64,000 nucleotides of DNA from Drosophila persimilis. Taxonomy: Eukaryota; Arthropoda; Insecta; Diptera; Drosophilidae. This document shows, one piece after another, positions 54,826 through 64,000 of this stretch. A program made the translations under genes and the position numbers. The stretch's first letter is position 1; each line of letters begins with the position of its first letter. The stretch lies in the NCBI RefSeq assembly GCF_003286085.1, contig NW_020825333.1, positions 682,001 to 746,000 on the forward strand. The letters are read 5' to 3'. The notes beneath the pieces were generated by a model. It worked only from the letters and a program-made list of their open reading frames with translations, did not search any database and was not told the origin of the DNA.

Positions 54826-55545
54826 CTAATAAACTTCTTTCCATTTAATCCAAAATTCTCTTTTCATTTTCTGAATTAATCTCCATCTATCCAGATTCCC
54901 GATTTTTTCCTCTGAAATTGTCTCAATTGGGCCAAATATTAGCCTTCCAATTATAAAATGACCTGGTGTTAATACATCCAGATCGTCACTATCATTTGTA
55001 GCTGTATACAAAGGGCGTGAATTTAGTACCTCTTTAATTTGACATAATAGAGTTGCCATTTCCTCATAGGTTAAATTATTGTCCCCAATTACCCTTTTTA
55101 AGTGATATTTCACTGATTTTACCCCAGCTTCCCAAATACCTCCGAAGTAAGATCCTGCCGGGGGAATAAAATGCCACTCGATCTGTTCTCTTTCTAATAT
55201 TGGCGTGTCGGCACCTGTCATCAGGTCGTCCATATAAAAATCATTCTTTATGATTTCCCTAATTGCTTGATTTTTGCAATTATCTGCTATTGCAACAAGC
55301 ACCCTGGTTGCTAAGTTGGGTGCTGAAGCTGTACCGTACGTAACGGTTGTAAGTTTATAATCTTTTAACTTTTCGTTTGGATTATCTCTCCAAATTATAT
55401 GCAAATATTGTTGATCGTCTTTATCAACATTAATTTGCCGGTACATTTTTTCAATGTCCGCAGATATTACAAATGGCCATTTACGCCATTTCACCATAAT
55501 ATCGAAGATATCTTTTTGGACCCTTGGTTCAACCCATGATATCAT
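54826..55545 (-). pseudogene. roo-like pol with reverse transcriptase-integrase fusion (element D)
   Basis: 239 codons with the same in-frame junction as C (MTGADT then PILEREQ, 55203/55204). The reverse transcriptase part differs from B and C by several replacements (DKDDQQYL, NEKLKDYK, PNLATRV) and by a 6-bp insertion giving two extra residues before AIADN. Those differences make it possible to place the crossover in C. Confidence 0.84.
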
Positions 55546-55770
55546 TTAAACTTTTATTGTTTGTGGTTTTTGCTGAAGCATCGAAAACCACCCTCAGCTT
55601 TGTCGTTACACTGGAATCTCTTATGACTCCTTGATGGGGTAAATAATATTTCCCATCTTCTTTGGACTCTACCATATGTCCTAAGTTTTTATATTCATGC
55701 ATGAACTTTACAAAATTTTCTTTTAATGTTTTATTATTGCTGAGCTTTCTTTCTAAACTATAAAATCGCG

Positions 55771-57027
55771 CTATAGCTTGGGGTTTTGAATCTCCCAGAT
55801 CCTTTTTTTTTTAAATGGTATTTTAACCACATACCTACCATTCTCATCTCCTCTTGTTGTTTCCAAGAAATGCTCCTCGCACACATCTTCTTCTACGTCA
55901 TTCTTTTCACTTTCCAATTCCCAGAACCGCTCTAAGTCCCCAACTTCAATTGTTGTCGCCACAATAAATTTATCACCTTTTGATTTGGTGCAACCGGATA
56001 TAATCCATCCGAATTCTGTATTTTGTCCAAGTAGTCCGTCTATTTTTACTACTCCGTCTTTTAAAATATGGGTATACAAATCTATCCCAACTATTACATC
56101 TACCCTACTTGGTTTGTTAAAGTTAGGGTCTGCCAACACATAATCTTGCCACTTAGTTTTATCAATATTGAAAGACTTTAATGGTAAAGCTTTCATCAAT
56201 TTCGGAAGAATAATTGCTTCAATATTAAGAGGACCTTTATTATAATCACGAGTTTTTACCGATAAAGTAACTTTGTACTTTGAAGTGCAAGAGTCTGTAG
56301 ATGACACTCTACTTACCTCGGTGTTCGCTCTTTTTTGTACTAAGTTTAATATTTGCGCAGCTTCTTCTGAAATTATGGTACATTGGGACCCACAATCAAT
56401 GAGAGCTCTAAGGTTTTGATAGCCACCATTCCTTGCCCTTACTTTTATAAGTGCTGTGGCTAAGAACGCTTGTTCTTTTGTCAAGCAAGTGTTATCATTT
56501 TCCCTCTTTTCGTTGGGAATATGGAACATCGTATGATGAGGTTTTTTACAAATCCAACATAAACTTTCAGAAAAGCATTTCTTATACATATCATGCCTAC
56601 AGCATTTTGTGCAAAGGCGCTGTTTTTTAATAAACTGGCCTCTATCTATCGGACTCATTCCCTTAAACTTATAGCAGTGAATTATGGTATGTCCTGCCAT
56701 TTTACATAACGGACAATTTTCTTTTATTTTACCATATTGCACTACTTTTTTCAACGGTTTCCACTCTTTATCCTGCGACGTGTAAAGAGAAGTGTACCGT
56801 TGTTCTAAAAATTCCATTACATCTGGCAATGCTTGGATCTCTTTTGTCCTTTTTATATGACTTTCATATAATTGTAAGGTATCTTTGTTGAATTTTTTCA
56901 ACACAATGTGCGCGAAAATCACATCAACTTCTTCTGTTAAATGTGACTTTAATTTAATTAAATGTATTGACTCATTTATAGAATCAGAAAACCATTTAAT
57001 ATGTTTCGCTGAATCGTGATCTAGCAT
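55771..57027 (-). pseudogene. roo-like gag end and protease (element D)
   Basis: 418 codons in the same arrangement as B and C, with scattered replacements (KKVVQYG, CCRHDMYKK, ESLCWICKK, VQKRANTEVSR). The second Cys/His cluster and the protease motif ALIDCGSQCTII remain. The frame is again lost in the ten-A run near 55803-55812. Confidence 0.86.
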
Positions 57028-57736
57028 TGGTAAGTCTAGTAAACGATTCAGCTGATCCGAAAAAATTATCTTCTTTTTTTACCGTTGCCCCTTTAGTATC
57101 CATGCTGTTTTCTTCAGCTATGGTTTGCATCCTAACTTGTAGGTTGCTCAACATGCTTTGAATATCAAATTCCAAAATCTCCGATCTGGTTGTCGAAGCT
57201 GTCGTTTGTTTCATAGCTATGATAATACTCCTCAATTTTTTAGCTCAGTCTTTTACTGAGGAACTCAATTTTTTCCTTTCTCATTCTACACTCTCCCATT
57301 TTAGCCTGATCAAACCTCTGCATGGTTTGCTCTAAATATGTCCTCAGGTTTTCCACTATTCTGACGATTTCCTCAGATACTTTTTCTATGCTATTGTCAA
57401 TTTTAGGCTCTATGTCTTCCTTCAAAGTTCCAGACTCCACTGATTGTAACTTTGTTATTTCTACCTTCCCTTTCGTTAATGTTTCATTATTTTTTGACTC
57501 TACATACTTTTATGTATGTCCTCTATAAAAATTTTTTCGTACTGCTGTCTCTTATAGTAGTCATGATCGACTACTCCATATGTTAACAGTGCAGAATTAT
57601 TGCCTGTAACCTTGTTTTTAAGGTCTCCTAACCTTTGGATTACATCGCTGGTCAAATGACCAGCTTCAATCTTTTTAATCTCCCTTGCTATCGCTGCTTG
57701 AGCCTCTAATAGCTTAATTATTTGTTCCGACAACAT
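56996..57736 (-). pseudogene. roo-like gag N-terminus (element D)
   Basis: 57736-57500 is the coiled-coil start shared with B and C. 57440-57240 (IEPKIDNSIEKVSEEIVRI) and 57235-57070 (EFDIQSMLSNLQVRMQTIA) are a coiled-coil region that B and C lack. D in turn lacks the gag core block LPKVEVPTFSGKEKEW... that B and C have (about 230 bp missing near 57067). Each version is therefore defective in its own way. Confidence 0.8.
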
Positions 57737-58214
57737 CTTAGTTTAATTTTTTTTTTTTTTTTACTTAATTAGGCTTAAAAACAATTTGAAATATGAGACT
57801 CAGCTGATGAATTCTGCTTCTGCTGTTGTTGTTACTGCTGCCGCTGAAGTCGCTGCTACTGATACCGCTGTTGCTGCTGCTGGTGTTGCCTCTGCTTAAA
57901 TCGCTGTCGCTGATCTTCCTGTCGCTGCAGTTATTGTTGCTGGCACAGTGGGCACACACAAACCCATTTATAAATTTATTTTTCACAGTCACAGTTATTT
58001 GCCACTTTTTTTTCAATTCTAGCCATTAAACACTTTCGATGTTTCGGATTATTATTTTTTCTCTTTCGATGTTCCGGCCACGAAAACGCCACCGTCGCGA
58101 AAAAATTTTATTTTTCAATTACAATAGATATACATATTTCGTTATCTATTAAAATACAGCCTGTCCAGCTCGTATTTTTCAAAATTATTAATTGAAACTT
58201 CCGTTTCATTATTA
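57737..58214 (-). other. Leader of element D, truncated
   Basis: It contains the trinucleotide tract (57815-57940, with several differences from B and C) and the first unit of the 130-bp duplication, which is cut at 58214 by DINE-1. Confidence 0.72.
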
Positions 58215-58908
58215 TACCCGATACTCAAAATGAGTATTGGGGTATATTAGATTTGTGGTAAAAGTGGATGTGTGTAACGTCCAGAAGGAATCGTTTCCGA
58301 CCCCATAAAGTATATATATTCTTGATCAGCATCAATAGCCGAGTCGATTGAGCCATGTCTGTCTGTCTGTCCGTCCGTTCGTCCGTCTGTCCGTCCCTTC
58401 CACCCTCCGCCCTCTTCCGCCCCCACAAAGAGCGAAAATATGTGGCATCCAAAATTTCATAGATACAAGAAAACTGAAAACGCAGAATCGTAGAAGATGA
58501 CTATATCTTCTAGAGTGCGGAACCAGATCGTATAATTAGTATAGTCAGAATCAAGAAAACAATTTCACTCTTTCTCGCTCTGTCTCTCTAACACACAGGT
58601 TTCATGGTCGGTTTTGCCAATGGCAAAATGTGAGTTCAAGGATCTCAGAACCTATAAGAGCAAGAGCAACCAAATTTAGTATCCATGCTCTTGTGATATC
58701 GGACCTTGACCATTTTGTGTCAAAATTTCGCCACACCCTCTTCCGCCCCCACAAAAGAGGAAAATCTGTGCATTCACAATATTGAAGATTCGAGAAAACT
58801 AAAAACGCACAATCATAGAAAATGACCATATCTATCAGACTGTTGGATCTGTATCAGATTGGATAATTTGTATAGCCAAAAGCAACAAATTAATTTGCAG
58901 CGCCCGAC
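58215..58908 (+). mobile_element. DINE-1, internally deleted and 3'-truncated
   Basis: It starts TATACCCGATAC after ATTAT, has a GTCT/GTCC tract at 58355-58395, lacks part of the first half and stops at CAGCGCCCGACAT. The hairpin and 3' end are missing. It marks the 5' truncation of element D. Confidence 0.82.
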
Positions 58909-59260
58909 ATAGGACGTCTATGGACTCAGTTATTAATAATAATCATTTTAATTTCGGTAATGCTTGTTCTTAAACTTTATACAATGCATAACAATCATCT
59001 TAAGAAAAGATACACCCAGAATATATAAATGAAGATTATTAAAAAAAAAAAATGCTAATTAATAATAATAAAGTAGATCCGAATATCTATGGAATGGAAA
59101 AAGATAGTAAGCAAAATTTCAAACAATAGAACCGAATTTGACAAATCATACAAATGCTTAAATAAAAGTGTGCCTATCACAACGCGTACAATAGTAAAAC
59201 ATACTGAAATCCTCATTACAAAGTACAACGAAATAGTAACTCTTCATCTAAATAATCAAA
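58909..59260. other. Unassigned AT-rich DNA
   Basis: About 350 bp between two DINE-1 copies. A short plus-strand frame (59089 on, MEWKKIVSKISNNRTEF) runs into the next DINE-1 and has no known motif. No repeat partner in the window. Confidence 0.5.
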
Positions 59261-60383
59261 ACGAGGGGGAACGTTGTGAGTTGCTGCGGACACCGCAACT
59301 CTACGGTTATACCCGATACTAAGTCAGTATGGCTCTCCTCCGGCAGACGCCGCTAATATTAAACGACACGACAAAGAGTGCGTGCGAGAGAGACAGAAAA
59401 TCAGTCTGAGCGTGACGTCGGGCGCTGCGTAGCCACTGCAAATTGATTTGTTCCTTTTGGCTATAAAAATGATCTGATCTGATCCAGATTCAGCAACCTG
59501 ATAGATATGGTCATTATCTATGATTCTGCGTTTTTAGTTTTCTCGAATCTGCAATATTGTGGATGCAACAGATTTTCGTCCTTTGTGTGGGCGGAAGGGG
59601 GTGGGGCGAAATTTTGAGATATACGTTTTATAGTGAGATCTAACAGGAGTACGGACACTAAATTTGGTTACTCTAGCCTTAATACTCTCTGAGATTTGTG
59701 AATATCCCCAGATTTGCATCCTTTGCGGGGGCGGAAGGGGGTGTGGCGAAATTTTGAAACAAACTCGTCTCGGTCTGATATATTAGGAGTGTGGATACCA
59801 AATTTGGTTGCTCTAGCTTTTATAGTCTCTGAGATCTAGGCGCTAATGTTTTACTCTAAGCAAAGCCGCCTATGCTACGTGTGTGTTAGAGAGAGACAGG
59901 GCGAGAAAAAATGAAATTGTTTTTTTGATGCTGGCTATAATAATTATACGATCCAATTCAGATTCTGCAGTCTAAAAGATATGGTCATTCTCTACGATTC
60001 TGCGTTTTTAGTTTTCTCGTATCGTCGAAATTGTGGATGCCACAGATTTTCGCCCTTTGTGGGGGCGGAAGTGGGCGGGGCAAAGTTTTGAAATATTTTT
60101 GGAGCAGTGACATATCACAGAAGTCTGGATCCAAAACATCATTGCTCTAGCTCTTATAGTCTTTGAGCATTAGGCGCTGAAGGGGACGGACAGACGGACA
60201 GACGGACAGACGGACGGACGGACAGACGGACAGACAGACATGGCTCAATCGACTCGGCTATTGATGCTGATCAAGAATATATATACTTTATGGGGTCGGA
60301 AACGATTCCTTCTGAACGTTACACACATCCATTTTCACCACAAATCTAGTACACCCCAATACTCATTTTGAGTATCGGGTATA
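59261..60383 (-). mobile_element. DINE-1 repeat, full length, minus strand
   Basis: At 1123 bp it is the longest copy in the window. It has the 3' end CCCCCTCGTT at 59261, the hairpin near 59275-59300, the GTCC/GTCT tract at 60185-60240 and the 5' end TATACCCGATAC at 60372-60383. It is the only full-length copy on the minus strand, and it is very similar to 4858-5939. Confidence 0.88.
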
Positions 60384-60519
60384 AAAAAAAAACAAAACAA
60401 TAGATCGTCTGTAATCCTACAATCGTACAGATTGTTATTAAAACCATTCAAAAACATACCTTCTTTAATATAAACACATATATATAAAACAAAAAAAAAA
60501 CGCAACCACCAATAACTAT
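60384..60519. other. A-rich spacer
   Basis: AT-rich with A runs; no gene. It separates the DINE-1 from the truncated 5' end of the CR1-like LINE. Confidence 0.5.
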
Positions 60520-61672
60520 TTATAACATACTCTCGAGTACTTATGTATGCGGATGATGTTAAACTCTGTGTCCAGTACAAGGACATTTCATTTCATTCTC
60601 TCTTGCAATCCGATCTCAATAGCTTTCAGTCATGGTGTTGTGCAAACTTGTTACACCTTAATGCCTCGAAATGCAAAGTTATGACATTTCATCGTTCTAG
60701 CCCTTTGTTGGCTCCCTACACCCTATTTGGTGGTTCTCTTGAGAGAATTACCCTGGTGGATGATCTGGGTGTTATGTTAGACCCCAAGTTAAAGTTTTCC
60801 GAACACATTTCTACCATGGTAAATAAGGCCATGGGCGTGCTTGGGTTTATAAAGAGGTGGTCAAAGGAATTTGACGACCCCTATATAACAAAGACTCTCT
60901 ATACCTCGCTTGTTCGTTCGATCTTAGAATACGGCTCCTGTGTATGGTGCCCTCAGTACAAAGTACACCAGGACCGTATAGAAACAGTACAGAAAAACTT
61001 TTTACTCTTTGCTCCGCGGGGCCTTAACTGGGTGGCGGGTGTAAGACTCCCATCTTACTCTAGTAGACTACTATTAGTAAACCTCCCATCCTTAGTTAAC
61101 CGTAGAAAAATGCTTGGTCTGATATTTATGCACAACTTGATCAGGGGTGACAAAGACGCCCTGATCTGTTGAGCCGCATAAACTTCACGATTCCTATTAG
61201 ACTGACTAGAAATTTTATACCGTTGTTCCTTCCACTTTGTAGATCGAATTATTCCTTGCATTAACCGTTTAGGGTGTTATGCTCGGATTATAATTCCCTC
61301 TACCATATTATATCCAACACTAATTCTCTTCCTCTTATTAAATTATTAATCCTTACACACCTTTCTAATTAGTAACTGTAGTGGTATTTGTATTTTGATT
61401 GCATGCTTAGTTTCTTAGTAAGTTTAGTGCTAATTTTCCTCGAATGTTAGTCTAATATCTATCTTTCTTGCATGTTCGCGTTTGGTTCGGCTACGCACCG
61501 CGCGTCATGCGGCAGCGCCCCTCGGTCGGTTGGGCGGGAGGAGGGCTGCGTTTTGCCTGGGATTCGCGCGTAACAGCCTTCTGCTGATTTCACACGGGCC
61601 ACTTGACGGTGCAGTAGCTGCATCGCCTCTTGAAAGATGCAGTCATTGCATGTCAACGTCCAAGAAGAAATA
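60520..61672 (+). mobile_element. CR1-like LINE, 5'-truncated
   Basis: It begins in the palm of the reverse transcriptase and keeps the complete 3' UTR, ending TGTCAACGTCCAAGAAG. It is nearly identical to the copy at 1-1199 but without that copy's small deletions, so it is the better reference for the family. Confidence 0.8.
60543..61172 (+). pseudogene. CR1-like reverse transcriptase, C-terminal half
   Basis: An open frame of 209 codons from MYADDVKLCVQYKD (catalytic YADD at residues 2-5) to a normal stop at 61172. LHLNASKCKVMTFHRSS, LVDDLGVMLDPKLKFSEH, KRWSKEFDDPYITKTLYTS and LEYGSCVWCPQY are the thumb-region blocks of CR1/Jockey-type LINEs. It lacks fingers, the first catalytic aspartate and the endonuclease, so it is non-functional although open. 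The lack of stops suggests a recent insertion. Confidence 0.8.
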
Positions 61673-61878
61673 CACACACTATATCCGACAACTGTCTTAC
61701 ACACATTGTCATTGTAATTTAGAATTTTACACTTTACACAAATCGCGATATAAAAAAAAAAAACAAAATAACGAGCATCGTTAGAATCGACATCACAGTC
61801 CTTTAAAAATTATACTATATTAAAAAAAAGGGGCAGAAGTAGAACAATAGGAAAACAACTTTCAGGAAAAGCAGGTGA

Positions 61879-62441
61879 ATGTCGAAACTAGGCAAGGACA
61901 AAAGAGTTCCGATCACCAGGAGCAAATCAAGAAACAAGACCACAGATCCTAGAGAACCTATAAACAGAACAGATAGTAGCCCAGACAGGAATACACAGCT
62001 TCAATATGAATTGGTCTACAGATTCGTTCCCATCACCCTCCACCATCATCCCAACAAGCGCGGGGGAGATATTGACATCCCTACGAGTACCGGACGGAAT
62101 ACGACTACTGCACGACTACGACGGAGACACAAAAAAAACTGCACTCATTCATCAACAATGTTGAGGAAATTTTAATGCTCGTCAGAGGAACTGACGATAC
62201 ACCAAATGCCCAGTTCCCCTTGAGGGCCATCAGGAACAAGATAGTGGGTAAAGACGATGCCTTAACTGCATCGGACCCCGGGCTAAACTGGGACGAAATT
62301 AAAGAGACCTTGACCATCAACTTCGCCGATAAACGAGACCAACACGCGCTGTTGATCGAACTCCACAGCCTAGTAACAAAGAAGTTACCAGTGGACGAAC
62401 TTTATAAGCGAACTGTACAAGGTGGCAACGGACCTTACTAG
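61879..62441 (+). pseudogene. Ty3/gypsy gag fragment (412/mdg1 type)
   Basis: 61879-62175 is a basic N-terminal region (LGKDKRVPITRSKSRNKTT, DSSPDRNTQLQYE). After a frame break near 62150 it continues with LRAIRNKIVGKDDALTAS, LNWDEIKETLTINFADKRD and LIELHSLVTKKLPVDELY, a capsid pattern of the 412/mdg1 group. It stops at 62441, next to R1-like sequence. No LTR is seen. Confidence 0.6.
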
Positions 62442-62449
62442 CAAGGCGG

Positions 62450-63120
62450 CTCACTGACTGTGGCGTTGAGGCGCCAAGTCGGCATATGGATCTACAGCTG
62501 CTACCTGGCACCCAGCCGCTCTCTGGAGACCTTCAGCCGCATTATGGACGAGCTGAGCTGCGATCTGCGGGACGGAAAAACGTCGTAGTCGGGGGCGACT
62601 TCAACGCCTGGGACCAGGAATGGGGGTCGTCCTGAACCAACGCCAGAGCCAGCGTGGTGCTGGAGGCATTTGCCTCTCTGGACGTCGTCTTTCTGAACGA
62701 AGGGTCCCAACATACTTTTTGCAGGGCAGGTGTATCGTCTATCATCGATCTCACCTACGCCATCAGCGCGCTGGCCTGGCCCGATGGAGGATCAGCGACG
62801 TGCACACTGCCAGCGATCACGAGACCATACTATGCTCCTTGGGCGCCTGCGACCAGAGCGTGCTACCGAGATGGTCGTTCCGGAAGCTCAAGGATCCAGA
62901 TTTCTGGTGGAGTGAAGAGATTGCGATTTTCCGCAGAACCTGCCCTCCGCTCCAGAAGTCTGCTCCAGTGAGCCAGAAGCACACCGCGCTTGGCCCAATG
63001 CAGAAACACCTACAAAGCGGCGAGGAAAGAACTAAAGACCGGGACATCAAGAGGGAATGCTTCTTCAAGCTGTGGGTTGTCGCCGAAAATGATCCCTGGG
63101 GAAGCGCGTATAGGAGGGTT
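62450..63120 (+). pseudogene. R1-clade-like LINE endonuclease fragment
   Basis: Blocks spread over two or three frames: VVVGGDFNAWDQEWGS (62580-62625, the GDFN catalytic block), LLEAFASLDVVFLN-type text with SQHTFCRAG and SSIIDLTYA (62655-62765), then RWRISDVHTASDHETILCSLG in another frame (62790-62850, catalytic SDH). A linker of basic text follows. Stop at 62634 and a frame change near 62785. GC-rich codon use separates it from its surroundings. R1/Waldo/RT1-type elements are the closest match I recall. Confidence 0.6.
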
Positions 63121-63398
63121 ATGTAGGGCTAAAGCCCCAACTGGCCCTGTACCACTGCACAGTGGTTGCGCTTATAAGGGGCTGGTGGCCAAAAATACTT
63201 CCCGTAAAGATAGAGCACTGAGATTTGTTTCTGGGTATTAGAGATGAATTTAGATAGCATACAGTTAATATTTGTGAAAGAGAAACTCCACTACCCCCTC
63301 CGCACCCGCCATAAATCATTAAAAAAAAAATTGTTCAATCATATATAACAGCAAATGTAATTTAATTATAAGATAATAAAAATTACGAAAATTCAAAA
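63121..63398. other. No feature seen
   Basis: A short AT-rich stretch between the endonuclease remnant and the Transib-like fragment. Confidence 0.45.
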
Positions 63399-63932
63399 GA
63401 AATAACAAAAAAGGTTAACATACATCATCCAATAAATCATACAGACGGCACTTTTTTATCTCTTTATTGTTTGACTCTGCAGCTTCCTCTGAGAGCTCTT
63501 CAATCGAAACCAAAGCGTGCTCTATTACCTTGGGACCATGAATTAAAATTGTAAGCACTGGTTCAGGAAAATAGTACCATGGATACATTTCAATTAATTT
63601 ATTAGCCGTATCTAGTGCGTATTTGTCGAATTTGTGTATATTAATTTTGTATCCTGATGCTAAGGCTTGCAATATCGTAGCGCATCGGGCAATCACTTAT
63701 TCAACAATGCCTGAGATGCTAAGCTTGGGTTACTGAAAAATTTCCTGGCAGTATTTCCATCGTTGGAGTTTCCTCTGCCTCCATCCTTTGGCTTATCGAC
63801 AAGTAACCCCATTTTCTCGCGAAACTCCGCTTGAATTTTTTTTTTCTCTTTAACACAATAGACTTGAGATCTACCGATCGTATTTGCCAAAACTTTTCAT
63901 CCAGTTTATACGAAATGTGCAAGAAATATTCA
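63399..63932 (-). pseudogene. Transib/RAG1-like transposase, C-terminal fragment
   Basis: 63890-63693 reads KKIQAEFREKMGLLVDKPK and NSNDGNTARKFFSNPSLASQ, then a one-base frame change, then 63696-63415 with ATILQALASGYKINIHKFDKYALDTANK, YPWYYFPEPVLTILIHGPKVIEHA and IEELSEEAAESNNKEIKK. This pattern corresponds to the end of Transib transposases and of their relative RAG1. In that comparison the SEE.AESNNK block holds the last catalytic glutamate (DDE). The protein continues no further than 63415 and its start lies beyond 63932 or is lost. Assignment is from memory of the families. Confidence 0.6.
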
Positions 63933-64000
63933 AAGAACCGGATATATGAATGAAGTGGTGATAACCCGATGTAATTTTGTATTGCAAATTTTATGCTCAG

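Larger units (their letters stand above)
52316..58214 (-). mobile_element. roo-like element D, 5'-truncated
   Basis: It has a 3' LTR, env, shortened pol and gag, and its leader is cut at 58214, where a DINE-1 begins, so the 5' LTR is absent. The env half equals that of C. The gag half is clearly more diverged from B and C and has its own insertions and deletions. Confidence 0.87.

Noticed and set aside
1..64000. tRNA, rRNA or histone genes
   Set aside because: The tRNA-like words found are retroelement primer binding sites of 12-18 nt; no cloverleaf or rRNA core was recognised.

Overview
The window looks like Drosophila heterochromatin or another repeat-dense region, and almost all of it is transposable-element sequence. 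Three things support this: at least ten copies of a DINE-1/INE-1 (Helitron-derived) repeat; BEL/Pao elements close to roo, an errantivirus-like Ty3/gypsy element, a LOA-clade LINE and CR1-like LINEs; and a 69-bp fly-sized intron in a decayed host gene. The LOA-clade LINE and the DINE-1 subtype would fit the obscura group, but the species call is a guess. No tRNA, rRNA, CRISPR array or intact single-copy host gene was seen. The only host-gene sequence recognised is two broken, oppositely oriented copies of a BTBD7-like BTB/BACK gene.

Layout. 1-1.2 kb: 3' fragment of a CR1-like LINE (+). 1.2-4.5 kb: AT-rich unknown DNA with a recurring 15-mer and short repeats. 4.5-8.6 kb: relics of a Tc1-like transposon and of a TA-flanked MITE, each split by a DINE-1 copy, plus a roo-like solo LTR with 5-bp target duplications. 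8.6-10.5 kb: a second CR1-like LINE (-). 11.3-11.9 kb: a complete MITE. 12-14 kb: little recognised. 14.0-16.9 kb: two DINE-1 copies around a decayed gypsy gag-protease fragment. 16.9-32.5 kb: an errantivirus-like element (-) that starts at a 5' LTR and tRNA-Lys primer site at 32.0-32.5 kb. It is interrupted by a BEL/Pao element (17826-22370, duplication CTGTC, tRNA-Trp primer site), a LOA-clade LINE (22504-28051, 12-bp duplication) and a DINE-1. 32.5-33.1 kb: BTBD7-like fragment (-). 33.1-35.4 kb: roo-like fragment A. 36.0-37.9 kb: BTBD7-like pseudogene (+). 39.4-58.2 kb: head-to-tail roo-like elements B, C and D sharing LTRs. 58-64 kb: DINE-1 copies, a third CR1-like LINE and fragments of a gypsy gag, an R1-like endonuclease and a Transib/RAG1-like transposase.

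How it fits together. The most informative structure is the roo-like array. The B gag half plus the shared LTR plus the D env half form a segment repeated with a 6111-bp period. Element C is therefore a D/B chimera, best explained by unequal crossing over within about 90 bp of the reverse transcriptase region. From 14.5 to 58.2 kb every retroelement recognised lies on the minus strand, as in uni-strand piRNA clusters such as flamenco. That role is only a hypothesis here. None of the recognised element ORFs appears intact, so the locus is a record of insertion, deletion and recombination and not a working gene set.
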